Positions 1-5,626 of a DNA stretch of 6,123 nucleotides are shown in pieces. The stretch comes from CAZAGD01 sp049699975 (GTDB lineage: Bacteria > Desulfobacterota > SM23-61): positions 1 to 6,123 of the forward strand of contig JBNAWB010000209.1 of NCBI GenBank assembly GCA_049699975.1, given 5' to 3'. Each line of letters begins with the position of its first letter. Positions within the stretch are counted from its first letter, which is position 1. A program made the translations under genes and the position numbers. The notes under the pieces are model-generated. The model did not search any database, had not been told where the DNA came from, and saw nothing but the letters and a program-made list of their open reading frames with translations.

Positions 1-33
1 TTAAAATGAGGCGCTGGTTAACTCTTAGGTCCA

Positions 34-112
34 GGCGGGGAAAATTAATTTTTTTTGGCAGAGGTACAAGCTATTTTTAGGCTTGGTTAGTTGAGGTTGG
101 CTGGTCCCCGCC
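34..112. repeat. GC-rich inverted repeat, 8-bp arms
   Basis: GGCGGGGA at 34-41 is exactly complementary to TCCCCGCC at 105-112, enclosing 63 bases. Inside lies a smaller hairpin, CAAGC at 67-71 with GCTTG at 81-85 and a nine-base loop. The pair could close a branched RNA fold if the region is transcribed. It matches no riboswitch or structured RNA consensus that I know. Chance pairing remains possible. Confidence 0.4.
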
Positions 113-124
113 GTTCTTTGCCGA

Positions 125-139
125 GAGCAAGTGAGCAAG
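125..139. repeat. Tandem direct repeat GAGCAAG
   Basis: GAGCAAG occurs at 125-131 and again at 133-139, separated by one T. The first copy can also pair with TTTGC at 117-121 to form a five-pair hairpin. It may be a small protein-binding direct repeat or a chance duplication; its centre lies about 150 bases upstream of the predicted transcription start, far for a classical activator site. Confidence 0.3.
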
Positions 140-180
140 AGAGAAATAGTCATTTCCCAGCCGATTTTAATTTCCTCTCT
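138..180. repeat. Imperfect inverted repeat, 10 bp with one bulge
   Basis: AGAGAGAAAT at 138-147 pairs with ATTTCCTCTCT at 170-180 if the single C at 175 bulges out, leaving a 22-base loop. The arms are purine on one side and pyrimidine on the other. No T-run follows, so it is not a rho-independent terminator. Its role is unknown. Confidence 0.35.
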
Positions 181-193
181 CCTCCTCCCTCCT
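171..193. other. 23-base pyrimidine tract
   Basis: Every base from 171 to 193 is C or T, and the last 13 (181-193) consist of three CCTCC units run together, ending in T. The tract is complementary to Shine-Dalgarno sequences such as the AGGAGG ahead of kdnA and kdsB. It lies upstream of the predicted promoter, so the nadE transcript would not contain it. It overlaps the left arm of a GC hairpin. No function can be assigned from sequence. Confidence 0.5.
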
Positions 194-205
194 GGTTCCA
201 GGGGG
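188..205. repeat. Short GC-rich hairpin
   Basis: CCTCCTGG at 188-195 includes one G-T wobble when paired with CCAGGGGG at 198-205; the innermost pair must open to leave a four-base GTTC loop. It is followed by CGAGAAATATT, not a T-run, so it does not look like a terminator on either strand. Confidence 0.35.
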
Positions 206-247
206 CGAGAAATATTAAAAGTGTTAGGCCGTCAGCTGAAGATAGAA

Positions 248-276
248 TTGACACAGGTTTTTTCTTAGTCTATTAT
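248..276 (+). promoter_or_regulatory. Sigma-70-type promoter for the nadE-kdnBA-kdsB-waaA-carA run
   Basis: A perfect -35 hexamer TTGACA (248-253) is followed after exactly 17 bases by TATTAT (271-276), one mismatch from the TATAAT consensus. Transcription should begin near 283, giving a leader of about 66 bases before the nadE ATG at 350. The bases just upstream (208-218) are AT-rich. No other intergenic gap shows a comparable site, so this is the best candidate promoter for the whole run. I see no clear operator overlapping it. Confidence 0.75.
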
Positions 277-333
277 GGAAAAAATTGAATGGTTTTCATG
301 ATTGATAGTCGTTAATAAGCATCAGAAAAATCG

Positions 334-341
334 AAAGGGAG
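334..341 (+). promoter_or_regulatory. Ribosome-binding site of nadE
   Basis: AAAGGGAG sits eight bases before the ATG at 350. No Shine-Dalgarno sequence precedes the in-frame TTG at 302, which would also lie only about 20 bases from the predicted transcript start. This site therefore decides the start at 350. Confidence 0.75.
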
Positions 342-349
342 CCGAGCAT

Positions 350-1078
350 ATGCGGCTAATGGAAAGAATTAGCTCATGGATCAGAGAGCAAGTAGAAAGT
401 GCCGGAGCAGCAGGAATAGTCGTCGGCCTGAGTGGTGGTATTGATTCAGCAGTAGTAGCAGTTTTAGCCAAGAAAGCTCTGGGGGATAATGTCTTAGCCC
501 TCATCATGCCTTGTCATAGTCGACCTGAAGATGAGATTGATGCTGCGCTGGTAGCGGATGCTTTCCAGATTCGGAGAGAAAAGGTGGATTTATCTCCAGT
601 TTATGATGTTCTTTTGAAACAACTTCCTGAGGCAGGAGAACTCTGTAAAGCTAACCTCAAACCACGCTTGAGAATGACCACTTTATATTATTTCGCCAAT
701 AAGATGAATTATTTAGTCGCCGGCACGGGAAACAAATCAGAAATTTTAGTCGGTTATTTTACTAAATATGGAGATGGAGGAGTGGATATATTGCCCATTG
801 GCGACCTAACCAAGACCCAAGTGCGTAAATTAGCCGAACAATTAAAAATACCGAAAAGAATAATTGATCGACCGCCGAGTGCGGGTCTGTGGAGTGGGCA
901 AACTGATGAAGAAGAGATGAATATCACATATAAAGATTTGGATAAGATCATCACTTCTTTAGAAAAGCGTAAAGAACCTAAGGTGGCCAAGTCCCAAGTA
1001 AGTTATGTCAAAGGAATGATCGCCAGGTCAAGGCATAAGAGATGTCCACCCCCTATTTTTCATTTAAAATCTGTTTAA
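350..1078 (+). CDS. nadE: NH3-dependent NAD+ synthetase
   Basis: This cytoplasmic enzyme performs the last step of NAD+ synthesis, amidating deamido-NAD+ with ATP and ammonia. The 242-residue protein is the short form, with no N-terminal glutaminase (nitrilase) domain, so it should use free ammonia or ammonia from a partner. The ATP-pyrophosphatase P-loop SGGIDS lies at residues 28-33. Other family blocks are GTGNKSE at 125-131, GYFTKYGDG at 135-143, PIGDLTKTQV at 149-158 and PPSAGLWSGQTDE at 175-187, with a C-terminal HKR at 229-231. All look intact and the length is normal for the short class. The ATG at 350 was chosen for its ribosome-binding site; an in-frame TTG at 302 would add 16 residues without homology. 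It is the first gene after the predicted promoter, 54 bases ahead of kdnB. Function is secure; its pairing with Kdo8N genes is inferred to be co-transcription. Confidence 0.96.
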   Translation: MRLMERISSWIREQVESAGAAGIVVGLSGGIDSAVVAVLAKKALGDNVLALIMPCHSRPEDEIDAALVADAFQIRREKVDLSPVYDVLLKQLPEAGELCKANLKPRLRMTTLYYFANKMNYLVAGTGNKSEILVGYFTKYGDGGVDILPIGDLTKTQVRKLAEQLKIPKRIIDRPPSAGLWSGQTDEEEMNITYKDLDKIITSLEKRKEPKVAKSQVSYVKGMIARSRHKRCPPPIFHLKSV

Positions 1079-1116
1079 TCTCTATTCTTCGTTGATTTAT
1101 CTGCATGAGCGAGAAA

Positions 1117-1124
1117 GGGGAGGG
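1117..1124 (+). promoter_or_regulatory. Ribosome-binding site of kdnB
   Basis: GGGGAGGG ends eight bases before the ATG at 1133, supporting that start. The 54-base gap after nadE contains no terminator-like hairpin. Confidence 0.7.
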
Positions 1125-1132
1125 CAAAATTC

Positions 1133-2290
1133 ATGGTGAACATTTTTACTTTTCGAGCTGCGCCAGAAATAACTTTTGGGGCTGGATCTGTCCAACAGCT
1201 TGGTCAAAAATTGAAGAATTATGGAGTACAAAAATTACTTTTAGTAGTTGATCAAGGATTTGCCAAAATTGGCCCTTTAGCAAAAATTACAGAGCCGCTG
1301 GAAAAAGAAGGGATAAAATTTACGGTCTTCGATCAAGTCGAACCCGAACCACGGGTAGAGACGGCCGACGAATGCGGATCTTTGGCGAAAAAAGAAAAAT
1401 TTGACTTCATCATCGGGGTTGGGGGTGGAAGTGCCCTGGATACCGCCAAAGCAGCGGCTATCTTGGCTACCAATGAAGGACGAGCTAAAGATTATCAGGG
1501 GTTAAACAAAGTTCCTCGCCCGGGAATCCCCAAGGGAATGATTCCTACCACGGCGGGCACGGGTAGTGAAGTTACTTTTACGGCGGTTTTTATAAACGAA
1601 GCCGAAAAGAAAAAGGCAGGGATAAATAGCCCCTATCTTTTTCCAGAGATAGCTATTCTTGATCCGGAATTGACTCTTTCTTTGCCGCCGGCCGTAACCG
1701 CCTATACCGGCATGGATGCCCTGGCTCATGCTATTGAGTCCTTCACCTCTTTGCAGGCGAATTTTTTATCAGAGATGTTCAGTTTGGAGGCAGTGCGGAA
1801 GATTATGAAAAATCTGCGTTCGGCTGTGGAAAATGGGCAAGATATAAATGCCCGATCTGAAATGCTGATGGGGAGCTTATTGGCGGGAATCGGGTTGGCT
1901 AATGCCGGAGTTACGGCTGTCCATTCCCTTTCTTATCCTTTGGGAGGGAGCTTTCGAGTCCCCCATGGGGTGGGCAATGGGCTACTCTTGCCGGCGGTGA
2001 TGGAATATAACGCCTCCGCATGCCCAGAGCGTTTCGCCCGTTTGGCCGAAGTTATGCAGATAGAGGTAAAAGGTTTATCCGTTGCTGAGGCTGCCCTGAG
2101 GTCAGTGGAAGCTGTAAAAAAATTAGCTACGGATATTGAAGTTCCTTTGAGGCTTAGTGACTTGGGCATACCTAAATCAGCATTACCCTGGATGGCTGAG
2201 GAAGCGTTGCAAGTAGTAAGGCCGTTAGAGAATAACCCAAGACCTATTTCTAAAGAAGATGCTTTGCGTATTTATGAAGCTGTGTTTTAA
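1133..2290 (+). CDS. kdnB: Iron-type alcohol dehydrogenase, probable Kdo 8-dehydrogenase KdnB
   Basis: The 385-residue protein is a full-length group III (Fe-ADH, FucO-like) dehydrogenase. Visible landmarks are the N-terminal nucleotide fold with VVDQG around 38-42, the GGGS phosphate loop at 97-100, TTAGTGSEVT at 139-148, DALAHAIES at 195-203 and a histidine-rich block at 264-278. Asp195, His199, His264 and His278 align with the four metal ligands of E. coli FucO. Asp40 matches FucO Asp39, which favours NAD over NADP. In the pathway known from Shewanella, KdnB oxidises the C8 hydroxyl of Kdo to 8-oxo-Kdo for amination by KdnA. The next gene is a DegT-type aminotransferase, followed by kdsB and waaA, which is the expected context. 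The family as a whole has broad substrates, so sequence alone would support only an Fe-ADH; the KdnB assignment depends on the neighbours. All key residues are present. Confidence 0.85.
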   Translation: MVNIFTFRAAPEITFGAGSVQQLGQKLKNYGVQKLLLVVDQGFAKIGPLAKITEPLEKEGIKFTVFDQVEPEPRVETADECGSLAKKEKFDFIIGVGGGSALDTAKAAAILATNEGRAKDYQGLNKVPRPGIPKGMIPTTAGTGSEVTFTAVFINEAEKKKAGINSPYLFPEIAILDPELTLSLPPAVTAYTGMDALAHAIESFTSLQANFLSEMFSLEAVRKIMKNLRSAVENGQDINARSEMLMGSLLAGIGLANAGVTAVHSLSYPLGGSFRVPHGVGNGLLLPAVMEYNASACPERFARLAEVMQIEVKGLSVAEAALRSVEAVKKLATDIEVPLRLSDLGIPKSALPWMAEEALQVVRPLENNPRPISKEDALRIYEAVF

Positions 2291-2316
2291 TTTCTTTTTA
2301 AAAATTTATTTTAAAT

Positions 2317-2322
2317 AGGAGG
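2317..2322 (+). promoter_or_regulatory. Ribosome-binding site of kdnA
   Basis: A perfect AGGAGG lies seven bases before the ATG at 2330, in an otherwise AT-rich 39-base gap. It fixes the start and predicts strong translation. Confidence 0.8.
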
Positions 2323-2329
2323 TTGGCAA

Positions 2330-3487
2330 ATGGGCGGTGCCGAGTTGATTGGCAAAGAAGAAAAGGAAGCAGTCGCGGAAGTTATTGAAAGAGGAGTTCT
2401 TTTTCGTTACGGCTTTAATGAAAAGAGGAAGAATATATTTCGGGTCCTGGAATTCGAAAAGGAGTTTGGCCAATACATGGGCTGCCAGTATGCCCTGGGA
2501 GTTTCTTCAGGCTCGGCTGCTTTAAGAGTAGCCCTGGCGGCTCTGGGGCTAAAAAGGGGTGATGAAGTTATCACCCAGTCTTTTACTTTTGTAGCCACTA
2601 TTGAAGCCATCTTAGAATCTGGAGGAATACCGATTCTTACGGAAATAGATAAATCTTTGAACATGGATCCTGAAGATTTAGAGGCCAAAATTACGGAGAA
2701 GACGAAAGTAATTATTCCTGTACATATGTTAGGAGTTCCAGCGCGCATGGATGAGATCATGGCTATTGCCCGCAAGAAGAATATTCCTGTCTTAGAAGAT
2801 TCTTGCCAAGCCTGTGGTTCAAGTTATAAAGGTCGAAAGACCGGAACTATCGGAGTTATGGGAGCCTTCAGTTTTGATTATGTAAAGACGCTCACCACTG
2901 GCGAAGGAGGTATGGTGGTTACCAATGATAAGAAACTTTATGACTTAGCCTGCTATTACCATGACCATGGCCATGAGCATAATCCTGAAGTACCACGGGG
3001 AGAAGATTCTCATAGCATTACTGGATTTAATTACCGGATGAATGAATTACAAGGGGCCATTGGGAAAGTCCAATTGAGCCGCTTAGACTTCGTGCTAAAT
3101 GAACAGCGCAAAAATAAGGCGCGCCTAAAAGAGGCCATTGCTGATTTGCCCGGAATTGAATTCCGTGAGCAGCCAGACCCTTTGGGAGATGGGGGAGATA
3201 CTTTAGCTTTCTTCCTGCCCGATGAAAAAAAAGCGGCCAGATTTAATGACTATCTGGCCAAAGAAAAAATAGATACAAAAATATTACCTTCGGCCATGAA
3301 CTGGCATTTCGTGGGCAACTGGAACCATATTATTAAATATTGCCCGCCCTATCGATTGGACGCTTGGCCAAAATCAGAAGCTTTATTGAAAAGGGCCATC
3401 GCTTTGCCCATATCGGTAAAAATGAGCGAGGAGCAGATTAATAGAATTATTACCGGCCTAAGAAAAGCCGCTAAAGCGGTTTTATAA
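2330..3487 (+). CDS. kdnA: DegT/DnrJ/EryC1/StrS aminotransferase, probable Kdo8N transaminase KdnA
   Basis: This is a 385-residue PLP-dependent sugar aminotransferase of fold type I. The family pattern is complete: GVSSGSAAL at 57-65 for cofactor phosphate binding, EDSCQACGS at 156-164 with Asp157 placed to contact the PLP ring nitrogen, SFDYVKTLTTGEGG at 181-194 with Lys186 as the Schiff-base lysine, and GFNYRMNELQGAIG at 232-245. A histidine-rich HDHGHEH at 211-217 precedes the last block. In the Shewanella pathway KdnA converts 8-oxo-Kdo, made by KdnB, to 8-amino-3,8-dideoxy-manno-octulosonate with glutamate as amino donor, in the cytoplasm. It lies 39 bases after kdnB and 61 before kdsB. 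Alternatives are other nucleotide-sugar aminotransferases of this family, but a kdsB neighbour and a preceding Fe-ADH argue for Kdo as the substrate. Family is certain, substrate probable. Confidence 0.87.
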   Translation: MGGAELIGKEEKEAVAEVIERGVLFRYGFNEKRKNIFRVLEFEKEFGQYMGCQYALGVSSGSAALRVALAALGLKRGDEVITQSFTFVATIEAILESGGIPILTEIDKSLNMDPEDLEAKITEKTKVIIPVHMLGVPARMDEIMAIARKKNIPVLEDSCQACGSSYKGRKTGTIGVMGAFSFDYVKTLTTGEGGMVVTNDKKLYDLACYYHDHGHEHNPEVPRGEDSHSITGFNYRMNELQGAIGKVQLSRLDFVLNEQRKNKARLKEAIADLPGIEFREQPDPLGDGGDTLAFFLPDEKKAARFNDYLAKEKIDTKILPSAMNWHFVGNWNHIIKYCPPYRLDAWPKSEALLKRAIALPISVKMSEEQINRIITGLRKAAKAVL

Positions 3488-3533
3488 AAATTAAAATATT
3501 TAATGGTCTAATTTAAGAGAGGCAGAAGTAATC

Positions 3534-3540
3534 AGGAGGA
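3534..3540 (+). promoter_or_regulatory. Ribosome-binding site selecting a TTG start for kdsB
   Basis: AGGAGGA lies eight bases before TTG at 3549. The protein then begins directly with the family's conserved IIPAR strand, so a TTG start is well supported although no ATG is nearby. Confidence 0.8.
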
Positions 3541-3548
3541 AAGAATAA

Positions 3549-4304
3549 TTGGCAATTTATGGCATTATTCCCGCACGTTTGGGCTCGACTCGTTTGCCAA
3601 GCAAGATTTTAGCAGATATCGCGGGTAAACCGATGATTCAATGGGTTTATGAACGGGCGAAGGCATCCCCCTTCTTGGATCGCTTAATCGTGGCCACCGA
3701 CCATGAAGACATCTTAAACCGTGTGCAATCTTTTGGAGGAGAAGTAGTTATGACTTCTCCTGCTCATCCCTCGGGGACGGATCGCATCTGTGAAGCTGCG
3801 CAAAAATTAGGAGTTAGGGATGAAGATATTGTAGTGAATATTCAAGGCGACCAGCCCCTTTTCGAGCCGGGGATGATTGCGGAAGTAGTCAGCCCTTTAC
3901 AGGAAGACAGGAATATCCAGATGAGTGCTCTGGTCTACCCTATTCAAAATCAAGCAGATTTGCTTAATCCAAGCGTAGTAAAAGTGGTCTTTGATAAAAG
4001 CTGGCAAGCTCTTTATTTTTCCCGCTCTCCTATGCCTTACGTCATATCCGAGCAGATTAAAGCCAGATATTATAAACATATAGGCCCATATGCTTACCGC
4101 ATGGCTTTTTTAGTGAAATTTATTAAATTAGAAAGGGGATATTTAGAACAGTTAGAATCGTTGGAACAACTGCGCGCTTTAGAGCACGGTTATAAAATAA
4201 AGTTGGCGGAAACAAAATTTGATTCTTGGGAAATAGACACTTGGGAAGATTTGGAAAAGGTGCGAGCCATGGTCGAAAAGACCCAGCTTAAAAGGCAGAC
4301 TTAA
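3549..4304 (+). CDS. kdsB: 3-deoxy-manno-octulosonate cytidylyltransferase, probably acting on Kdo8N
   Basis: The enzyme joins CMP from CTP to Kdo or an 8-amino analogue, giving the short-lived donor used by WaaA. The 251-residue length is typical. The nucleotide-binding signature IIPARLGSTRLPSK spans 6-19, followed by LADIAGKPMIQWVYERA at 21-37. Further blocks are VATDHEDI at 48-55, HPSGTDRI at 73-80, NIQGDQP at 97-103, SRSPMPY at 158-164, GPYAYR at 179-184 and EIDTWEDLEKV at 228-238. Asp101 and Asp230 occupy the places of the metal-binding aspartates of E. coli KdsB. Two changes stand out against the common pattern: QGDQP for QGDEP and DTWEDL for DTPEDL. Starting at TTG puts IIPAR in its normal place near the N terminus. 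Shewanella KdsB prefers Kdo8N, and the adjacent kdnB-kdnA pair suggests the same here, but specificity cannot be read directly from sequence. Confidence 0.94.
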   Translation: MAIYGIIPARLGSTRLPSKILADIAGKPMIQWVYERAKASPFLDRLIVATDHEDILNRVQSFGGEVVMTSPAHPSGTDRICEAAQKLGVRDEDIVVNIQGDQPLFEPGMIAEVVSPLQEDRNIQMSALVYPIQNQADLLNPSVVKVVFDKSWQALYFSRSPMPYVISEQIKARYYKHIGPYAYRMAFLVKFIKLERGYLEQLESLEQLRALEHGYKIKLAETKFDSWEIDTWEDLEKVRAMVEKTQLKRQT

Positions 4305-4313
4305 CCCTCAGCC

Positions 4314-4317
4314 GAGG
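4314..4317 (+). promoter_or_regulatory. Weak ribosome-binding site of waaA
   Basis: GAGG is the only Shine-Dalgarno-like sequence in the short gap after kdsB. It is ten bases from GTG at 4328 but only one base from GTG at 4319, which favours the later start. Translational coupling to kdsB may matter, since the genes are only 23 bases apart. Confidence 0.45.
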
Positions 4318-4327
4318 CGTGTCCAAA

Positions 4328-5626
4328 GTGTACTTCTTATACAATCTTTTATGGGCCCTGGTAATCATTCTCTCCGCTCCCTTTTTCATCTATAAATTAT
4401 TCTCTTACGCAGATTGGCGGCGAGCTTTAAGGGAAAAGTTGGGTTTTGTTCCTGAAGGCCAAATTACCCATGGCTCCAAGAATCCGTGTATATGGGTTCA
4501 CGCGGTCTCCATGGGTGAAGTTTCCGCCATCCACCCTTTAATTAGACATTTGGCTACTCTTTATCCAAGAAGTTATATGATATTAACGACGAGTACGGAA
4601 AGCGGCCAGAAGATAGCGCGGGAACAAGTTAAAGAAGCTTCTTTAGTCAGTTACGCTCCCTTAGATTTATCATGGGCAGTGCGGCGCAGCCTGCAGCGCT
4701 GGCAGCCAGACTTGTTGATTATCGCCGAAACTGAGATATGGCCCAATCTTTTACGGATCGCGAAAGAAAAAGGAGTGCGGACTATGTTAGCTAATGGCCG
4801 CATCTCTGCCCGCTCGTATCGACGTTACCGCCGCACCAGGTTTTTCTGGGCCGAGGTGCTTGATTATTTTGATGTCCTTTCTATGATCCGGGTACAAGAT
4901 GGTGATAGAATCATAGCCATGGGCGCTAATCCCGTAAAGGTTTTTGTTAATGGCAACTGCAAGTATGACCAGGCTATCTTTAAAGCGGAGAAGGAATTTA
5001 AGGAGGAAATGCAAAATCTCCTCTCTCTACGGGAGGAAGACTTAGTATTCGTTGCCGGCTCTACCCACGATGGGGAAGAAGAAGTAATAGTGCAGACATT
5101 TTTGCGGTTGCGGCAAGAGTTTCCTTCTTTGATTTTAATTATTGTTCCCCGGCATATAGACCGCGTGCCCAAAATTGAAAAGTTGGTGCTGGATTATAGA
5201 GCCGGCGAATTTGCGCGGCGCAGTCAGCTTTCTGAAGAAGGCAGGAAGGATCGGCGTCTTATCATCTGGGACACTTTTGGGGAGTTGAGTAAGGTCTATA
5301 GCATAGCTACTTTAGTTTTTTGCGGGGGCAGCTTAGTTCCTAAACGGGGCCAGAATATCTTGGAGCCCGTGGCTTGGGGTAAAGTTGTTTTTTATGGGCC
5401 ATCCATAGAAGACTTTCAGGATGCTCATGAACTCCTCCAAGAGGTTGGAGCCGGATTCATGGTCAAAAACTTCGAAGAATTAGTGGAAAGAAGCCTCTAT
5501 TTTCTTAGCCACCCTGCCGAATTACAAAAAAGGGGCGAAGCAGGGAAAGAAATCCTGGCGGCTAACTTAGGGGCAGCACAGAGAAACGCTGAATTGGCGC
5601 GGAGATTATTAGAAAATGAAAAATGA
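4328..5626 (+). CDS. waaA: Lipid IVA Kdo transferase (3-deoxy-D-manno-octulosonic acid transferase)
   Basis: WaaA (KdtA) moves Kdo, here perhaps Kdo8N, from its CMP donor to the lipid A precursor at the cytoplasmic face of the inner membrane. It is a GT-B glycosyltransferase of family GT30. The 432-residue length is typical. Residues 2-25 form a hydrophobic N-terminal anchor, as usual. WVHAVSMGEV at 56-65 carries Glu64, matching the catalytic glutamate of Aquifex WaaA. AETEIWPNLL at 133-142, NGRISARS at 156-163, AGSTHDGEEE at 243-252, VPRHIDR at 273-279 and GGSLVPKRGQNILEP at 333-347 are the later conserved blocks, the last in the CMP-binding half. A very basic RRYRRTR at 165-171 could help bind membrane phosphates. 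Two GTG starts are possible, 4319 or 4328; I prefer 4328 for GAGG spacing. The 3' end overlaps carA by 11 bases. How many residues it adds cannot be told. Confidence 0.95.
   Translation: MYFLYNLLWALVIILSAPFFIYKLFSYADWRRALREKLGFVPEGQITHGSKNPCIWVHAVSMGEVSAIHPLIRHLATLYPRSYMILTTSTESGQKIAREQVKEASLVSYAPLDLSWAVRRSLQRWQPDLLIIAETEIWPNLLRIAKEKGVRTMLANGRISARSYRRYRRTRFFWAEVLDYFDVLSMIRVQDGDRIIAMGANPVKVFVNGNCKYDQAIFKAEKEFKEEMQNLLSLREEDLVFVAGSTHDGEEEVIVQTFLRLRQEFPSLILIIVPRHIDRVPKIEKLVLDYRAGEFARRSQLSEEGRKDRRLIIWDTFGELSKVYSIATLVFCGGSLVPKRGQNILEPVAWGKVVFYGPSIEDFQDAHELLQEVGAGFMVKNFEELVERSLYFLSHPAELQKRGEAGKEILAANLGAAQRNAELARRLLENEK
5601..5604 (+). promoter_or_regulatory. Ribosome-binding site of carA inside waaA
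   Basis: GGAG lies eleven bases before the carA ATG at 5616, inside the last codons of waaA. It is modest, consistent with translational coupling across the overlapping stop and start. Confidence 0.45.

Larger units (their letters stand above)
1..247. other. Non-coding upstream region, no supported gene
   Basis: I see no convincing gene here on either strand. On the + strand all three frames close early (stops at 2-4, 7-9 and 78-80), so an upstream gene could end within the first 80 bases, but no family is recognisable in so short a tail. One open frame at 91-288 starts with TTG, lacks a ribosome-binding site, has an unprotein-like composition and runs through the promoter, so it is not called. 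The region contains an eight-base GC-rich inverted repeat, a ten-pair imperfect stem, a short GC hairpin, a direct repeat and a pyrimidine tract, listed separately. An eight-T run at 49-56 follows AT-rich sequence but has no adjacent GC-rich stem, so a terminator for an upstream gene is not established. Confidence 0.6.

Noticed and set aside
11..56. Possible rho-independent terminator of an upstream gene ending in eight Ts
   Set aside because: The nearest GC pairing (11-17 with 31-36) is imperfect, has a 13-base loop and lies 12 bases before the T-run; the adjacent stem is only A-T pairs.
6..80. Short basic frame beginning with ATG at 6, possible leader peptide or upstream gene tail
   Set aside because: Only five bases precede it, no ribosome-binding site can be judged, and the coded residues match nothing recognisable.
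91..288. 65-residue open frame upstream of nadE
   Set aside because: It begins with TTG without a ribosome-binding site, has low-complexity Ser/Pro/Arg-rich composition from the pyrimidine tract, and crosses the promoter; no family is recognisable.
302..349. N-terminal extension of nadE from TTG at 302
   Set aside because: No Shine-Dalgarno sequence precedes it, the 16 extra residues match nothing in NadE, and a good site serves ATG 350.
2407..2775. 122-residue minus-strand open frame opposite kdnA
   Set aside because: It is the antisense shadow of a clearly conserved aminotransferase and has no recognisable motif; the same holds for minus-strand frames opposite nadE, kdnB, kdsB, waaA and carA.
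3490..3504. Inverted repeat ATTAAA-ATA-TTTAAT after kdnA
   Set aside because: It is made only of A-T pairs with no T-run behind it, so it is too weak for a terminator and is expected by chance in an AT-rich gap.
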